Below, one piece after another: positions 18,608 through 28,034 of a DNA stretch of 39,630 nucleotides; positions within the stretch are counted from its first letter, which is position 1; each line of letters begins with the position of its first letter. Source of the DNA: Hyella patelloides LEGE 07179 (lineage in GTDB: Bacteria; Cyanobacteriota; Cyanobacteriia; Cyanobacteriales; Xenococcaceae); NCBI RefSeq assembly GCF_900659865.1, contig NZ_LR213795.1, forward strand, positions 1 through 39,630, written 5' to 3'. A program made the translations under genes and the position numbers. The notes under the pieces are model-generated. The model saw only the letters and a program-made list of their open reading frames with translations. It was not told the DNA's origin and did no database searches.

Positions 18608-19441
18608 ATGGTCGATCTTAGTATCGACAGCAATCAGTTAGAAGTGAAAAAGGCTTTAACTGAGGTTGCTCAACTCCAATCTAATCGTGCCTTTCGCGAT
18701 CGCAATAATCTTTTTTATATTGAAGGAGTGCGTAATTTTATACAAGTAGCTGAAAACAATTTTCAGATTGCAACTATCTTGTATAGTGAGAAGTTGTTAA
18801 TTGTACCCCCAGCACGCAAGTTAGTAAGAAGTTTGCGACGTAATGGGGTTAAAACAATTAAGCTAACTCCTGAAGAATTTAGAATCATTTCCCATGCCAA
18901 AAAAGCTTCTGGTATTGCAGCGATAGTTCACCAAAAATGGACAAAACTGCATCAAGCATCTCCTAATACTGGATTGTGTTGGATTGCTTTAGAAAAAGTA
19001 CGCCATCCTGGTAATTTAGGAACATTGATTCGCACATCTGAAGCTATTGGTGGTGGAGGATTTATTTTTATCGGCAAAAATATCGATCCTTACGCTCCTG
19101 ATGCGATCCGAGCAACCATGGGTGCATTATTCCATCAAACGCTAATACGTACTACGTATTCTTCTCTCGAACACTGGATATGTCGCCATAATTGTGGCGT
19201 TGTGGGAGCTTCTTTAGCAGGAAATGTTGATTTTCATTGCTTTAAATATCCTCGTTCTACAATAATATTTCTGGGAGAAGAACGAAAAGGATTAAGCAAA
19301 AATCAGCAAGATTTATGTCACCACTTAATTCGTATTCCAATGGTGGGGAAAAGTGATTCTTTAAACTTGGCAGTGGCAGGAAGTCTGTTATTGTATGAGG
19401 TTTATAAATCAAAAACAAATAGCAAATCAAGAAAGCGTTAA
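18608..19441 (+). CDS. TrmH/SpoU-family RNA 2'-O-methyltransferase
   Basis: The 277-residue protein methylates ribose 2'-OH of tRNA or rRNA with S-adenosylmethionine. Residues 10-105 form the N-terminal substrate-binding part (LFYIEGVRNFIQVAEN...). The SPOUT knot domain carries motif 1 RHPGNLGTLIRTSEAIG, motif 2 FLGEERKGLS and motif 3 IPMVGKSDSLNLAVAGSLLLYE. All three family motifs are intact. The start ATG at 18608 has the G-rich stretch immediately against it. It is downstream of the NACHT gene by about 195 bp. The exact RNA target cannot be read from sequence. Confidence 0.93.
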   Translation: MVDLSIDSNQLEVKKALTEVAQLQSNRAFRDRNNLFYIEGVRNFIQVAENNFQIATILYSEKLLIVPPARKLVRSLRRNGVKTIKLTPEEFRIISHAKKASGIAAIVHQKWTKLHQASPNTGLCWIALEKVRHPGNLGTLIRTSEAIGGGGFIFIGKNIDPYAPDAIRATMGALFHQTLIRTTYSSLEHWICRHNCGVVGASLAGNVDFHCFKYPRSTIIFLGEERKGLSKNQQDLCHHLIRIPMVGKSDSLNLAVAGSLLLYEVYKSKTNSKSRKR

Positions 19442-19672
19442 ATTTTTAAGGGCGGTTTTTTAATCGTCCCGATCGACTGCTATTTTGAGTTTCATACTCA
19501 AGCGGACAGTTGAATACATTTATCGCCGAATTACCAATAAGCGATCGCTTAATTTCAACTGCTTTGAAAGTAGCGTTACCGAATAAGCTAGTTGATTATG
19601 AACCTCAAAGCTTAAACATTATTGCATTGGACTTTGGATATCAATATTCCAATAGCCGATGTTCCTAGATAA

Positions 19673-20263
19673 CTAAGGATTAACTTCTTTTTCTTCCCAA
19701 GTATTATCAGATCGCAACTCATACAAATACCTATTTTGTGGATCGCCTCTTAACTCTAAACGATCTACTTTTTTAGGCTCTAATAACAACAAACAAAAAT
19801 TGTCCACGGGTTGTTTTTCCGAAGGAGGATCGGGATTAAAAGCTTCTGGTGTGGTTTCTCGAACTTCCCCAGGATTCGCCCAAGCAAATTGGATTCTGGC
19901 TGAATCGGATATATTTTGCCACATTATTTCACGAGCTTTGAGCAAGTCTGAATTACTTTCTTGAGAAGTTACCAAAGCCAAATTACCTGCAATGCGAAAT
20001 TGTTCGCGGGTTTTAGTAAAGTACCAGCAGATTTCACCCCAAGGCTTTTGTTGAAGATGGATATATTTTTGACTCCGAGTATCAGTAATGAATTGTAGTT
20101 GATTGGTTTGCTCTAGAAAACCCCGAAAGACTACCGTGCGGTTAGTAGGTAATCCTTCAGGGTCAATAGTAGCTAATTGAACGTATCCACTGTAGGGTTT
20201 GGCTCGATTGCGATGGAGAGCGTGGGAAATATGCGATCGCCAAAGAGCAAGATTATCAGACAT
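19673..20263 (-). CDS. pyridoxamine 5'-phosphate oxidase-like FMN flavoprotein (Npun_F5749 type)
   Basis: The 196-residue soluble protein has the split-barrel PPOX fold. The stretch YVQLATIDPEGLPTNRTVVFRGF is the typical FMN-binding start, followed by LQFITDTRSQKYIHLQQKPWGEICWYF and REQFRIAGNL; the C-terminal part LLLLEPKKVDRLELRGDPQNRYLYEL is usual for this cyanobacterial subgroup. It likely binds FMN; the substrate is unknown and true PdxH activity should not be assumed. A heptamer repeat array lies directly upstream of the start. Confidence 0.85.
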   Translation of the reverse strand: MSDNLALWRSHISHALHRNRAKPYSGYVQLATIDPEGLPTNRTVVFRGFLEQTNQLQFITDTRSQKYIHLQQKPWGEICWYFTKTREQFRIAGNLALVTSQESNSDLLKAREIMWQNISDSARIQFAWANPGEVRETTPEAFNPDPPSEKQPVDNFCLLLLEPKKVDRLELRGDPQNRYLYELRSDNTWEEKEVNP

Positions 20264-20271
20264 AAATTTAA

Positions 20272-20299
20272 GGAATGAGGAATGAGGAACGAGGAATAA
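20272..20299. repeat. heptanucleotide array (GGAATGA-type)4
   Basis: Units GGAATGA, GGAATGA, GGAACGA and GGAATAA in tandem, placed a few bases upstream of the PPOX gene start on the minus strand. Confidence 0.7.
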
Positions 20300-20333
20300 G
20301 AAAATACACTACAGTATAGAGGATTTGATTTCT

Positions 20334-20368
20334 TCATCCTTCATCCTTCATCCTTTATCCTTTATCCT
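20334..20368. repeat. heptanucleotide array (TTCATCC/TTTATCC) touching the gnd stop codon
   Basis: Tandem TTCATCC and TTTATCC units run up to the gnd stop codon. On the other strand these read GGATGAA/GGATAAA, the same unit as the array at 37630-37670. Confidence 0.75.
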
Positions 20369-21790
20369 TTACTTTGCCATCCACTCAGTATGGAAGAATT
20401 CTCCTCTGGGCTTATCGATACGTTCATAGGTATGTGCGCCAAAGTAATCTCTTTGAGCTTGAGTGAGGTTTTGGGGAAGGCGATCGCGTCTGTAACTATC
20501 AAAGTAGTCTAAAGAAGCACTAAAAGCAGGTACAGGAATACCTAAAGTATTAGATACTGCTAAGACTTCTCGCCAAGCTTGTTGACGATCTAAAATTGTT
20601 TGTTTGAATTCAGGAGCTAACAGTAAGTTGGGTAAGCGGGGGTTTTCGTTGAAAGCATTTTTGATTTTGTCCAAAAACCCTGCACGAATAATACAGCCTC
20701 CTTTCCAGATACGAGCAGTTTCCGCTAGATCTAGCTCGTAGTTAAACTCTTGAGATGCCTTGCTTAGAAGAGCCATCCCCTGAGCGTAGGAACACATTTT
20801 TGAGCAGTAAAGGGCATCTCTAATTTTGTTGATGAAGGCTTTTTTGTCTCCATCATAAGTACCAGTAGTAACTGTTAAGTCTTTAGCTGCTGCCATTCTT
20901 TCGTCTTTATATGCAGACATCACTCTGGCATTAACCGCAGCATATATTGTAGGGATAGGGACACCTAGCTCTAAAGAGCTAACTACAGTCCATCTACCCG
21001 TACCTTTTTGTCCCGCAGCATCCAGAATGGAATCTACCAATGGAAGATCGGTTTCACTATCTTTATTAGTGAAAATATCGGCAGTAATTTCAATCAAGAA
21101 GGAGTTTAGCTCATCTGTAGTATTCCATTGAGTAAATACTTCATGTAGTTCATCGCTGCTCAGTCCGAGAGCGTTGTTCATCAGGTCATAAGCTTCGGCA
21201 ATTAGCTGCATATCACCGTATTCAATGCCGTTGTGAACCATTTTGACGTAGTGACCAGCACCACGAGGGCCAATATAGGTTACACAAGGGCCATCATCTA
21301 CTTGAGCAGCAATTTTAGTAACAATTGGCTCTAATTCTTGATAGGCAGCTTTTGTTCCTCCTGGCATTAGGCTAGGGCCATTTAACGCTCCTTCTTCGCC
21401 ACCACTAACTCCCATACCGACAAAACCTAGTCCTGTGGATTCAAGATCGTTAGTACGTCTTTCGGTGTCGTCATAAAGGGAGTTACCGCCATCGATAATC
21501 ATGTCTCCTTCATCAAGGAGAGGTTTTAACTGCTCGATAACTGCATCTACTGGTTTACCTGCTTTAACCATCACTAAGATTTTGCGAGGACGCTCTAAAG
21601 TGTTCACAAACTCTTCTAAAGAATAAGCAGGGACAACATCTTTACCTGTTGCTCTTTGGGTCATAAACGCTTCTGTTTTTGCAGCAGTTCGATTGTAAAC
21701 AGCAATGGGAAATCCGCGACTTTCCACATTGAGGGCGAGATTTTCTCCCATTACTGCTAGACCGATTACACCAAAAGTTCTTTTCGTCAT
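20369..21790 (-). CDS. gnd: 6-phosphogluconate dehydrogenase, decarboxylating
   Basis: The 473-residue cytoplasmic enzyme oxidises 6-phosphogluconate to ribulose 5-phosphate and CO2 with NADP+, the third step of the oxidative pentose phosphate route, which supplies NADPH in cyanobacteria at night. The Rossmann start is GVIGLAVMGENLALNVESRGF. IDGGNSLYDDT and FVGMGVSGGEEGALNGPSLMPGG are the substrate and catalytic segments, with the catalytic lysine-region motif HYVKMVHNGIEYGDMQLIAEAYDL near residue 182. The C-terminal tail, ending GAHTYERIDKPRGEFFHTEWMAK, is standard. Full length. It is transcribed away from the GT2 cluster only by coincidence of strand; all are minus-strand genes here. Confidence 0.97.
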   Translation of the reverse strand: MTKRTFGVIGLAVMGENLALNVESRGFPIAVYNRTAAKTEAFMTQRATGKDVVPAYSLEEFVNTLERPRKILVMVKAGKPVDAVIEQLKPLLDEGDMIIDGGNSLYDDTERRTNDLESTGLGFVGMGVSGGEEGALNGPSLMPGGTKAAYQELEPIVTKIAAQVDDGPCVTYIGPRGAGHYVKMVHNGIEYGDMQLIAEAYDLMNNALGLSSDELHEVFTQWNTTDELNSFLIEITADIFTNKDSETDLPLVDSILDAAGQKGTGRWTVVSSLELGVPIPTIYAAVNARVMSAYKDERMAAAKDLTVTTGTYDGDKKAFINKIRDALYCSKMCSYAQGMALLSKASQEFNYELDLAETARIWKGGCIIRAGFLDKIKNAFNENPRLPNLLLAPEFKQTILDRQQAWREVLAVSNTLGIPVPAFSASLDYFDSYRRDRLPQNLTQAQRDYFGAHTYERIDKPRGEFFHTEWMAK

Positions 21791-22115
21791 AAGATATAAA
21801 ATTCTTGCAAAAGTCTCTATTCGTTTTCAGGTTAGCGTGAGAGGGTTAGGACATACCGTAAAAATGATCTTAAATTTTGCTTTAACGAGGCCAAAGTATC
21901 TGTTCTCAATAGGACTATTAGTTGATTAGACCAGGGCATGGGGTGTTTGGCATGGAATGTCAGGAAAAATACAATTTCTGATTTTTATCGGATTTAGGGA
22001 GGTGAAAAAAATCATCCTGACTCACCCTACGAAAGAATCCGCTTCCGCCGACTCAGTGAAAGTAAAAAGACACAGATATCCTAAGATGCTTTTTTTCTTC
22101 CAAGGACAAAGCACG
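21791..22115. other. intergenic stretch between the glycosyltransferase gene and gnd
   Basis: This should contain the gnd promoter. I see an AT-rich first half and a GC-richer second half with no recognised gene or strong hairpin. Confidence 0.4.
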
Positions 22116-23081
22116 TCAAAGTCTTTCAATTTGTTTAGCTTTTTCTGGCAATTTACTGGATTTTTGTCCTTGAGTTCTGGCATGAAAGCCAATTAAATCG
22201 ATGGGAGTATTAATTAGGTCGATCGCTGATGCTTTTCCCAAGACTAATTTAAGACTATTTTTGGGTATTTCTTTAATTATCCAACGACTAAGACGATAAA
22301 AAATTTCTTTGGTGGTTAATTCTCTCATGAGTGCTACACCATGCAATTCGTGTAGATATTCATTGGAGCATCCGTAACGATGAAATTGACTGCGAAATGT
22401 CTTAAAGTTGGAACGATGACGATGGGAAATAATAGCTTCTGGAGCAGATTTTAATTGCCAGTCTGATTCTCTTTGAATGCGCCAACAAATATCAGCATCG
22501 CCTCCTGTGGTTAAGTGGGGACGAAATAAACCAACATCTCTAAATGCTTGTTTTCTAATGGCAATATTAGCAGTTTGTCCGTAAGCACAAAAAGAGTGTT
22601 CGAGTAAAAACTTTTGTGACATTAACTCTTTTTTGTCTGCATATTGTTCTAACAAACTGTTACCTGTAAGGGCAATAATTTCCCCGACTACAATTCCTGT
22701 TTGAGAGTCTTGAAAAGGTTTTACTAATTCCCTTAACCAATTGGATTGAGGACGACAATCGGCATCTGTAAAAGCTAAAATATTATAATTTGCTTGGCGA
22801 ATCCCTAAGTTACGAGCAGCATAAGAACTTTGAATTGTCGCTTCTGTTAAATGTTTTAAATTGATGCCTTTTTCCTGGGCTTTTTTGGCTGCATTAGTTA
22901 ATATTTCGGCTGTGCGATCGCTACTATTGTTATCTACTAATAAATATTCTACTAATTCTTGAGGATAGGTTTGTTGTTCCAGGCATTCTATTAATTCTGG
23001 CAAATCATTTTCCCCATTATAAATAGGAATAACAACTGAAACAGGCATTGATTTATGAATAGTTAATTGTTGATTGTTCAT
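22116..23081 (-). CDS. family 2 glycosyltransferase
   Basis: The 321-residue protein has the GT-A start MPVSVVIPIYNGENDLPELIECLEQQTYP at residue 12 (the likelier start, position 23048), the nucleotide-binding VDNNSSD, the DXD-type metal motif in FTDADCRPQ, and the acceptor part FRPHLTTGGDADICWRI with the catalytic acidic residues. GT2 enzymes transfer sugars from NDP-sugars in polysaccharide or glycolipid synthesis. A mild hydrophobic stretch near the C-terminus (IDLINTPIDLIG) may associate with membrane. It sits 60 bp from the sulfotransferase gene on the same strand, so they may be cotranscribed for a surface polysaccharide. Confidence 0.9.
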   Translation of the reverse strand: MNNQQLTIHKSMPVSVVIPIYNGENDLPELIECLEQQTYPQELVEYLLVDNNSSDRTAEILTNAAKKAQEKGINLKHLTEATIQSSYAARNLGIRQANYNILAFTDADCRPQSNWLRELVKPFQDSQTGIVVGEIIALTGNSLLEQYADKKELMSQKFLLEHSFCAYGQTANIAIRKQAFRDVGLFRPHLTTGGDADICWRIQRESDWQLKSAPEAIISHRHRSNFKTFRSQFHRYGCSNEYLHELHGVALMRELTTKEIFYRLSRWIIKEIPKNSLKLVLGKASAIDLINTPIDLIGFHARTQGQKSSKLPEKAKQIERL

Positions 23082-23140
23082 TGTTTACCTAATTAGTTTT
23101 AGGTTATTAGTAGAGTAGTTGCCAGGTTAAAATGCCCATC

Positions 23141-24034
23141 CTACTGTTGCAGCCATCCAGATAAATCACGATTAATTAAATCTTGTAATTTTAAAATATC
23201 TTCCTGATATAAATTAATTAATTTTTGACTATCTTCAGTCGTTAAAGGCATTTCTTTTTTTGATTGAGAGTTAATATTAATTAAGCGATCGCGAAATTTT
23301 TGTCTGGCTTCTAAAGGCATTACTGTTTTTAAAGTATTAGCTGCAAAAGTTCTCAGAGGATTTTTTCTTTGCAACAAATTATTAATAGCTTGGTTTTTTG
23401 GTACTTTAGCTTGCTGGACTTTTTTACTTACATCTGGTTTAAACTCAGTATCGACTCCAATATAAGTATAAATACCTTTCATAAATTGCTCCGAATTACG
23501 GCAAAGATCGTCATATAAACATACTTTTATTTGCTCGGTTCCAAACTGGTCTAAATAATACTTTAAAGGAGTGGCATAAAATCCTTTGCGAATCATAAAA
23601 GACTTATGGGCGCGTTTTTCTACTTGTTCAGAAAGGCTAATAATTTGAGTTCCAATAGCATCTCTAATATGCATTAAATAATCAGAATAAGCTCTTTCAA
23701 CAGGATTGCGTAAAACGACAATTAATTTAGCATCAGGAACATATTTTTTAATTCTGGCAGCAGAAGATTCATAATGAAATAAATAATTAGGTGAAGCCTC
23801 TCCAATAGCTATTTCATCCCGAACATCTGTAAATAAAGCTGCGTAATCTTCGATAGTAACAATGCCATTTTTATTTTGCTTTTCAGGCGGAAAACTTGAC
23901 CAATCCTGCTCTAAAAAATTAGTCTCTTTAATCCGACTCATAAATACCTGCGGATGTTCTTGAAGATAATTATAAATAGAAGTTGTTCCTGCCTTTTGGA
24001 CACCAACAATCAAGAAAGTGGGTAGTTTCATCAT
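23141..24034 (-). CDS. PAPS-dependent sulfotransferase
   Basis: The 297-residue protein starts with LPTFLIVGVQKAGTTSIYNYLQEHPQVFMS. The PAPS 5'-phosphosulfate loop QKAGTTS is clear, as is the 3'-phosphate-binding stretch LIVVLRNPVERAYSDYLMH. The lysine-containing KETNFL element follows the loop. Bacterial and cyanobacterial members sulfate polysaccharides or lipids. It is flanked on the same strand by a GT2 gene and, with a 24-bp gap, by ispD, and it may be in one transcript with both. The acceptor substrate is unknown. Confidence 0.92.
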   Translation of the reverse strand: MMKLPTFLIVGVQKAGTTSIYNYLQEHPQVFMSRIKETNFLEQDWSSFPPEKQNKNGIVTIEDYAALFTDVRDEIAIGEASPNYLFHYESSAARIKKYVPDAKLIVVLRNPVERAYSDYLMHIRDAIGTQIISLSEQVEKRAHKSFMIRKGFYATPLKYYLDQFGTEQIKVCLYDDLCRNSEQFMKGIYTYIGVDTEFKPDVSKKVQQAKVPKNQAINNLLQRKNPLRTFAANTLKTVMPLEARQKFRDRLININSQSKKEMPLTTEDSQKLINLYQEDILKLQDLINRDLSGWLQQ

Positions 24035-24058
24035 TACTAACTACTAAATTACTAATTA

Positions 24059-24742
24059 CTAAATTGTTCTTTGACGTAAAATAAATTCTGCGATCGCTAA
24101 ATCCCCAGGAGTAGTTACTTTAAGGTTGGTTTCTTCTCCTTCAACGATTTTGACAGGAAGTTGACACTTTTCCAGTAAAGCAGCATCATCAGTTACTTTC
24201 CAGCCTAACTTTCTTCCTTTGTAGTGACAATCTTTTAGCAATTTGACTTCAAAACCTTGAGGCGTTTGAGCAGCCCAAAGATGGCTCCGATTTGGAGTAT
24301 CCTTAATAAACAAGTCTCGATCGACAATCTTAATTGTATCCTTGACAGGGATAGCTGCAATTAATCCCCGACAACTTAATAAAGTTTCACTACATCTGTT
24401 GAATAACTCAGAAGTTGCTAAACATCTCGCTCCATCGTGAATTAAAACTCGCTCTGCTGATTCGGGTAAAGCTTGTAAACCATTGTAAACAGATTCTTGT
24501 CTGGTATCTCCTCCAATAACTAACGTGACAGGCTTAGTCAGCTTAAGATTGGCAATCATCTCTTTAAAATCAGGAAAATCCAATTTTTGTCCAATAATCC
24601 CTATCCAGTCAATACTTGTAGCGTTTTCCGCAGCCAACAAAGTCCAAACCAATAAAGGCTTCCCCAACAATTTTAATAGTAACTTATTGCGATCGCTTCC
24701 CATACGACGACCCATCCCAGCAGCAGGAATTAAAAGATGCAT
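24059..24742 (-). CDS. ispD: 2-C-methyl-D-erythritol 4-phosphate cytidylyltransferase
   Basis: The 227-residue enzyme attaches CMP to MEP in the non-mevalonate isoprenoid pathway, the route for carotenoids, phytol and quinones. The CTP loop is IPAAGMGRRMGSDRNKLLLKLLGKPLLVWTL. VLIHDGARCLA is the second signature with the essential Asp and Arg, and IPVKDTIK and TDDAALLEK also fit. Length is normal. It is the first gene of a minus-strand run with the sulfotransferase and GT2 and is divergent from the GT9 gene. Confidence 0.96.
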   Translation of the reverse strand: MHLLIPAAGMGRRMGSDRNKLLLKLLGKPLLVWTLLAAENATSIDWIGIIGQKLDFPDFKEMIANLKLTKPVTLVIGGDTRQESVYNGLQALPESAERVLIHDGARCLATSELFNRCSETLLSCRGLIAAIPVKDTIKIVDRDLFIKDTPNRSHLWAAQTPQGFEVKLLKDCHYKGRKLGWKVTDDAALLEKCQLPVKIVEGEETNLKVTTPGDLAIAEFILRQRTI

Positions 24743-24844
24743 TTACAATAATTTCCCAAAAAATAAATCAGTTTAGCTCTATCATCCTTTAAAATTGTCC
24801 TCAGATACACAGCTATATTAACGGTTTATACTTTTTCGATAGAA

Positions 24845-25774
24845 ATGCGAATCCTAGCTCTTGTCCCTGGTGGAATTGGCAATCAAATTTACTTTTTTCC
24901 GACTTTGGAAACCCTCAACAGTAAATATCCCCAATCCAAAATTGATGTTTTAGTCGAACCTCGTGCTAAAAAAGCCTATCGGGTTTGTAAGTATGTCAGC
25001 GAAGTATTACTCTTTGACTATCAAGATCGTAGTAGTATGGCAGACTATCTTAACCTATTAGGAGTCATCCGCGATCGCGAATATGAGGCCGTAATTAGTT
25101 ATAATGCACCCTGGGCAGTAGAATCGCTACTGTGGCTCAATGGAATTCCTGTCAGAATTGGTGAACAAAAAAACAATTCTTGGATTTTCTCGAAATCTGT
25201 TCCTCTCAAAAGAGAGCAGTATGAACCCCAAACCTATCATGACATCCTACAAGGATTGGGAATCGAAGCAGATTGTCCTCCATTGAAAATTAATGTACCC
25301 CAAAAAGATATTGATTGGGCAGAATCAAGACAAAAGCTCTTAGACCTCAAAAGTGGTTATATCCTGCTTCATGGTGTGGAGGAAACCTATCCTATTACAA
25401 GTTGGCAAAAAATTGTTACCGATATTCAAGCCAAACAACCAGAAATTCCTGTTGTTTTACTGCAAACTCAAGAAGAAGATTTTTGGGTGGCAGCTATGAT
25501 GACAGCCAATTCCCAACTTAAAGTAATTGCTTCCTCTGATGTGGGTAAAATCGCAGCGATCATTGCAGGAGCAAATCTCTTGGTAACTAGCGATCGCAAT
25601 TCTCTGGCTTTAGCGGTTGCCGTAGAAACTTATACTATCGCTCTGATTGATTCGGCAGACACCAGCACACAATTATTACCCCAAGATGATAATTACGTTG
25701 GCGTTTGTTCTTCCAGCAAGCAAATTGCGGATATTGCACCAGAAACCGTACTGGGTAAAATCTGGGGAAATTAA
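24845..25774 (+). CDS. family 9 glycosyltransferase (ADP-heptose:LPS heptosyltransferase-like)
   Basis: The 309-residue protein begins MRILALVPGGIGNQIYFFPTLETLNSKYPQSKIDVLVEPRAKKAY, the usual N-terminal GT-B half with the Gly-rich loop GGIGNQ. The second half contains LHGVEETYPITSWQKIVTDIQAK and IIAGANLLVTSDRNSLALAVAV, corresponding to the nucleotide-sugar-binding region of GT9 enzymes. It lacks a signal peptide and should act at the inner face of the membrane. With the GT2 and sulfotransferase it may take part in surface glycan synthesis, but it is divergently oriented. Confidence 0.88.
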   Translation: MRILALVPGGIGNQIYFFPTLETLNSKYPQSKIDVLVEPRAKKAYRVCKYVSEVLLFDYQDRSSMADYLNLLGVIRDREYEAVISYNAPWAVESLLWLNGIPVRIGEQKNNSWIFSKSVPLKREQYEPQTYHDILQGLGIEADCPPLKINVPQKDIDWAESRQKLLDLKSGYILLHGVEETYPITSWQKIVTDIQAKQPEIPVVLLQTQEEDFWVAAMMTANSQLKVIASSDVGKIAAIIAGANLLVTSDRNSLALAVAVETYTIALIDSADTSTQLLPQDDNYVGVCSSSKQIADIAPETVLGKIWGN

Positions 25775-25937
25775 TTTAAAGGATCGAGGATTGAGGAGAA
25801 AGTAATAATTAGTGATTAACTAGGAATCATCACCTCTTACCTTCTACCTAATCCCTGTGAATACGGTTAAAAAACTATAATTACACTGATACCAAATCAA
25901 AAAACAAATGTTTGCAATACATAAATACAATTAAAGG

Positions 25938-25985
25938 GTAGGGTGGGCGACCGAAGGAAGTACTTTAGTACATCGCCCACCTTAC
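25938..25985. repeat. interrupted palindrome GGTGGGCGA...TCGCCCACC
   Basis: GGTGGGCGA and TCGCCCACC pair across about 22 nt; the middle contains TACT/AGTA. It overlaps the first codons of a longer reading of the Uma2 gene and argues for the shorter start. Confidence 0.55.
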
Positions 25986-26050
25986 AAGTTATCTGTTGCA
26001 TTTTTTCTTCTGGTTGGTATAAGTTCCTACACCTTTACCCCGATACTGAC

Positions 26051-26662
26051 ATGGTTTCGATGATACTAAATAATTTGTCCCAATTTCCACTGGAAGCTAG
26101 CGACCCTGAAGAAAGATTTATCACTTCTGGAGTTAGTTGGGAAGCTTATGAGTCACTTCTGGCATCTTTAGGCGATCGCTCAAGCTTTCGTGTATCTTAT
26201 CTTCTAGATACTTTAGAAATTATGTCCCCTAGTCGTAATCATGAATTAGATAAAGAAAATATTGGCAGATTATTAGAAGCCTATCTGGAAGAAAATCGAA
26301 TTCGTTTTTGGGGACTTGGTTCTACTACTTTCCGTAACCGAGATAAACAAGCAGGAAAAGAACCAGATGAATGTTATTGCATCGCTACAGATAAAGATAT
26401 TCCCGATCTAGCAATTGAGGTTGTTTATACTAGCGGTGGTGTTAATACTTTAGAAATTTATCAACGCTTAGGCGTTAAAGAAGTCTGGTTCTGGCAAGAT
26501 AATCAATTTAGAATTTACTATTTACAAGATAATAATTATCAACAAATATCGCAAAGTCAATTATTACCCAATCTTGATTTAGCTTTATTCGCTCAATATG
26601 TAACTATTAACGATCCCTTAGAAGCAATTTTGGAATGGCGCAAACAAGTTAGATCGAATTAA
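26051..26662 (+). CDS. Uma2-family (DUF820) putative endonuclease-fold protein
   Basis: I start it at the ATG at 26051 (or 26060); the in-frame ATG at 25943 lies inside a dispersed palindrome and adds non-conserved residues. The protein of about 203 residues has the PD-(D/E)XK-like core of Uma2: GLGSTTFRNRDKQAGKEPDECYCI and DIPDLAIEVVYTSGG, where the Asp of EPDECYC, the Glu of AIEVVYT and later KEVWFW are the typical positions. Family members are very numerous in cyanobacteria, often as lone genes, and their job is unknown. Confidence 0.85.
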   Translation: MVSMILNNLSQFPLEASDPEERFITSGVSWEAYESLLASLGDRSSFRVSYLLDTLEIMSPSRNHELDKENIGRLLEAYLEENRIRFWGLGSTTFRNRDKQAGKEPDECYCIATDKDIPDLAIEVVYTSGGVNTLEIYQRLGVKEVWFWQDNQFRIYYLQDNNYQQISQSQLLPNLDLALFAQYVTINDPLEAILEWRKQVRSN

Positions 26663-26733
26663 ACCAAGACTGATGCAAGAGTTTCGTCACAGGAAATTTT
26701 GTTAACTTTACGATCATCTCCAGAAGATTCAAT

Positions 26734-27261
26734 ATGCAGCGTATCGCTATTATCGGTTGTTGTGGTGCTGGAAAATCTACTTTAGCTAATCATTTAGGAG
26801 CGCGATTAGGATTACCCGTAATTCATCTAGATTATCACTACTGGCAACCTGGATGGATAGAAACTCCCACTGAAAAATGGATTGAGAAACAGCAATATCT
26901 GGTCAATAGCGATCGCTGGATTATTGATGGTAATTATTTGAGTACAATGGATATTCGTCTTCAAGCAGCAGATACAATTATTCTGTTGGATTTCTCGCGT
27001 TTTCTTTGCTTATGGCGCATTTTTCGGCGATATTTACAATATTATTCACCAGATAAGGAGCTTGTTAGACCAGATATGGCAGATGGTTGTGCTGAAAGAT
27101 TAAGTTGGGATTTTCTGTTATACGTTTGGAACTTTGCTCATCATCAAAGACAGCACGTATTATCTAAACTGGAACTATATCAGCATGATAGAAAAGTTAC
27201 GATCTTGAAAAATCCACAACAAGTAGACAGTTTTTTATCTGAGTTAAACCCGTTAGCATGA
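26734..27261 (+). CDS. P-loop NTPase, FlaR/DNA topology modulation kinase-like protein
   Basis: The 175-residue protein starts MQRIAIIGCCGAGKSTLANHLGARLGLPVIHLDYHYWQPGW. The Walker A loop is GCCGAGKST (residues 8-16), and the HLDxxYW element and DGNYLSTMDIRLQAADTIILLDFSRFLCLWRIFRRYL are the shape of the adenylate-kinase-like FlaR family. The lid has the arginine pair (RR). Its function in cyanobacteria is not established. Its stop codon overlaps the start of the next gene by ATGA, so the two are translationally coupled. Confidence 0.85.
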   Translation: MQRIAIIGCCGAGKSTLANHLGARLGLPVIHLDYHYWQPGWIETPTEKWIEKQQYLVNSDRWIIDGNYLSTMDIRLQAADTIILLDFSRFLCLWRIFRRYLQYYSPDKELVRPDMADGCAERLSWDFLLYVWNFAHHQRQHVLSKLELYQHDRKVTILKNPQQVDSFLSELNPLA

Positions 27262-28034
27262 TTAGATCGAGATTATTTGCTATTTTAGCGATCGCATTAT
27301 TAACCTTTTTTTCTAGCTACTCTGGGCTATCTGCTGCGGAATTAGAAGAAATTCAGCGTCGCGGTAAACTAATTGTGGCAGTTAAAGATAATACTCGCCC
27401 TATGGGATTTATTGATGATGAAAATAATTTAACAGGGTTAGAAATTGAAATCGCTCGTCGTTTAGCCAAAGATATTCTAGGAGATGAAGATGCGGTAGTT
27501 TTGCGAGCTGTAACTAATGAAGAAAGGCTGAAAGCTGTAATATATGATGAAGTAGATCTTACGATTGCTAGGGTGTCTGATACTGCTTCTCGCAGGCGAA
27601 TTGTCGATCTAAGTCCTCATTATTATATTGATGGTACGGGCATTATTACTAAAGATGTTACAGTTGCTAACGCTGAGGGGTTAACCACTAGCAAAATTGC
27701 GGTACTATATGGTTCAACAACGATTGCTATCTTGCGCGATCGCTTGCCTGATGCTCAATTGATAGGAGTTGATTCTTATCAAGAAGCATTAACCTTACTG
27801 GAAAATAATCAAGCTCAAGCTTTTGCAGGAGATATTACTGTTTTAACTGGCTGGATACAAGAATATTCTCAATATAAGTTACTTCCAGAAAGATTATCTG
27901 GCGAGCCTCTATCTATAGTAATGCCCAAAGGATTACAACATAAAGAACTACAGTTAGCAGTGTATAATGCGATCTCTGATTGGCGCAAGTCGGGCTGGTT
28001 ACAAGAAAGAATTGAATACTGGGGATTACCCTAA
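27258..28034 (+). CDS. extracellular solute-binding protein, family 3 (amino-acid-type)
   Basis: The 258-residue exported protein has a signal peptide (MIRSRLFAILAIALLTFFSSYSGLSAA) and then the bilobed binding fold start LEEIQRRGKLIVAVKDNTRPMGFIDDENNLTGLEIEIARRLAKDILG. The ligand-site stretch DLTIARVSDTASRRRIVDLSPHYY is typical of family 3 binding proteins for polar amino acids. The start overlaps the previous stop as ATGA. No permease or ATPase gene is next to it, so the transport partner is elsewhere or it acts as a sensor or scavenger. Confidence 0.9.
   Translation: MIRSRLFAILAIALLTFFSSYSGLSAAELEEIQRRGKLIVAVKDNTRPMGFIDDENNLTGLEIEIARRLAKDILGDEDAVVLRAVTNEERLKAVIYDEVDLTIARVSDTASRRRIVDLSPHYYIDGTGIITKDVTVANAEGLTTSKIAVLYGSTTIAILRDRLPDAQLIGVDSYQEALTLLENNQAQAFAGDITVLTGWIQEYSQYKLLPERLSGEPLSIVMPKGLQHKELQLAVYNAISDWRKSGWLQERIEYWGLP

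Noticed and set aside
25943-26050. Extended N-terminus of the Uma2 gene
   Set aside because: These codons lie in a dispersed palindrome and give a sequence not typical of the family start.
26734-28034. Amino-acid ABC uptake operon
   Set aside because: Only the binding protein is present; the overlapping upstream gene is a FlaR-like kinase, not a transporter ATPase.
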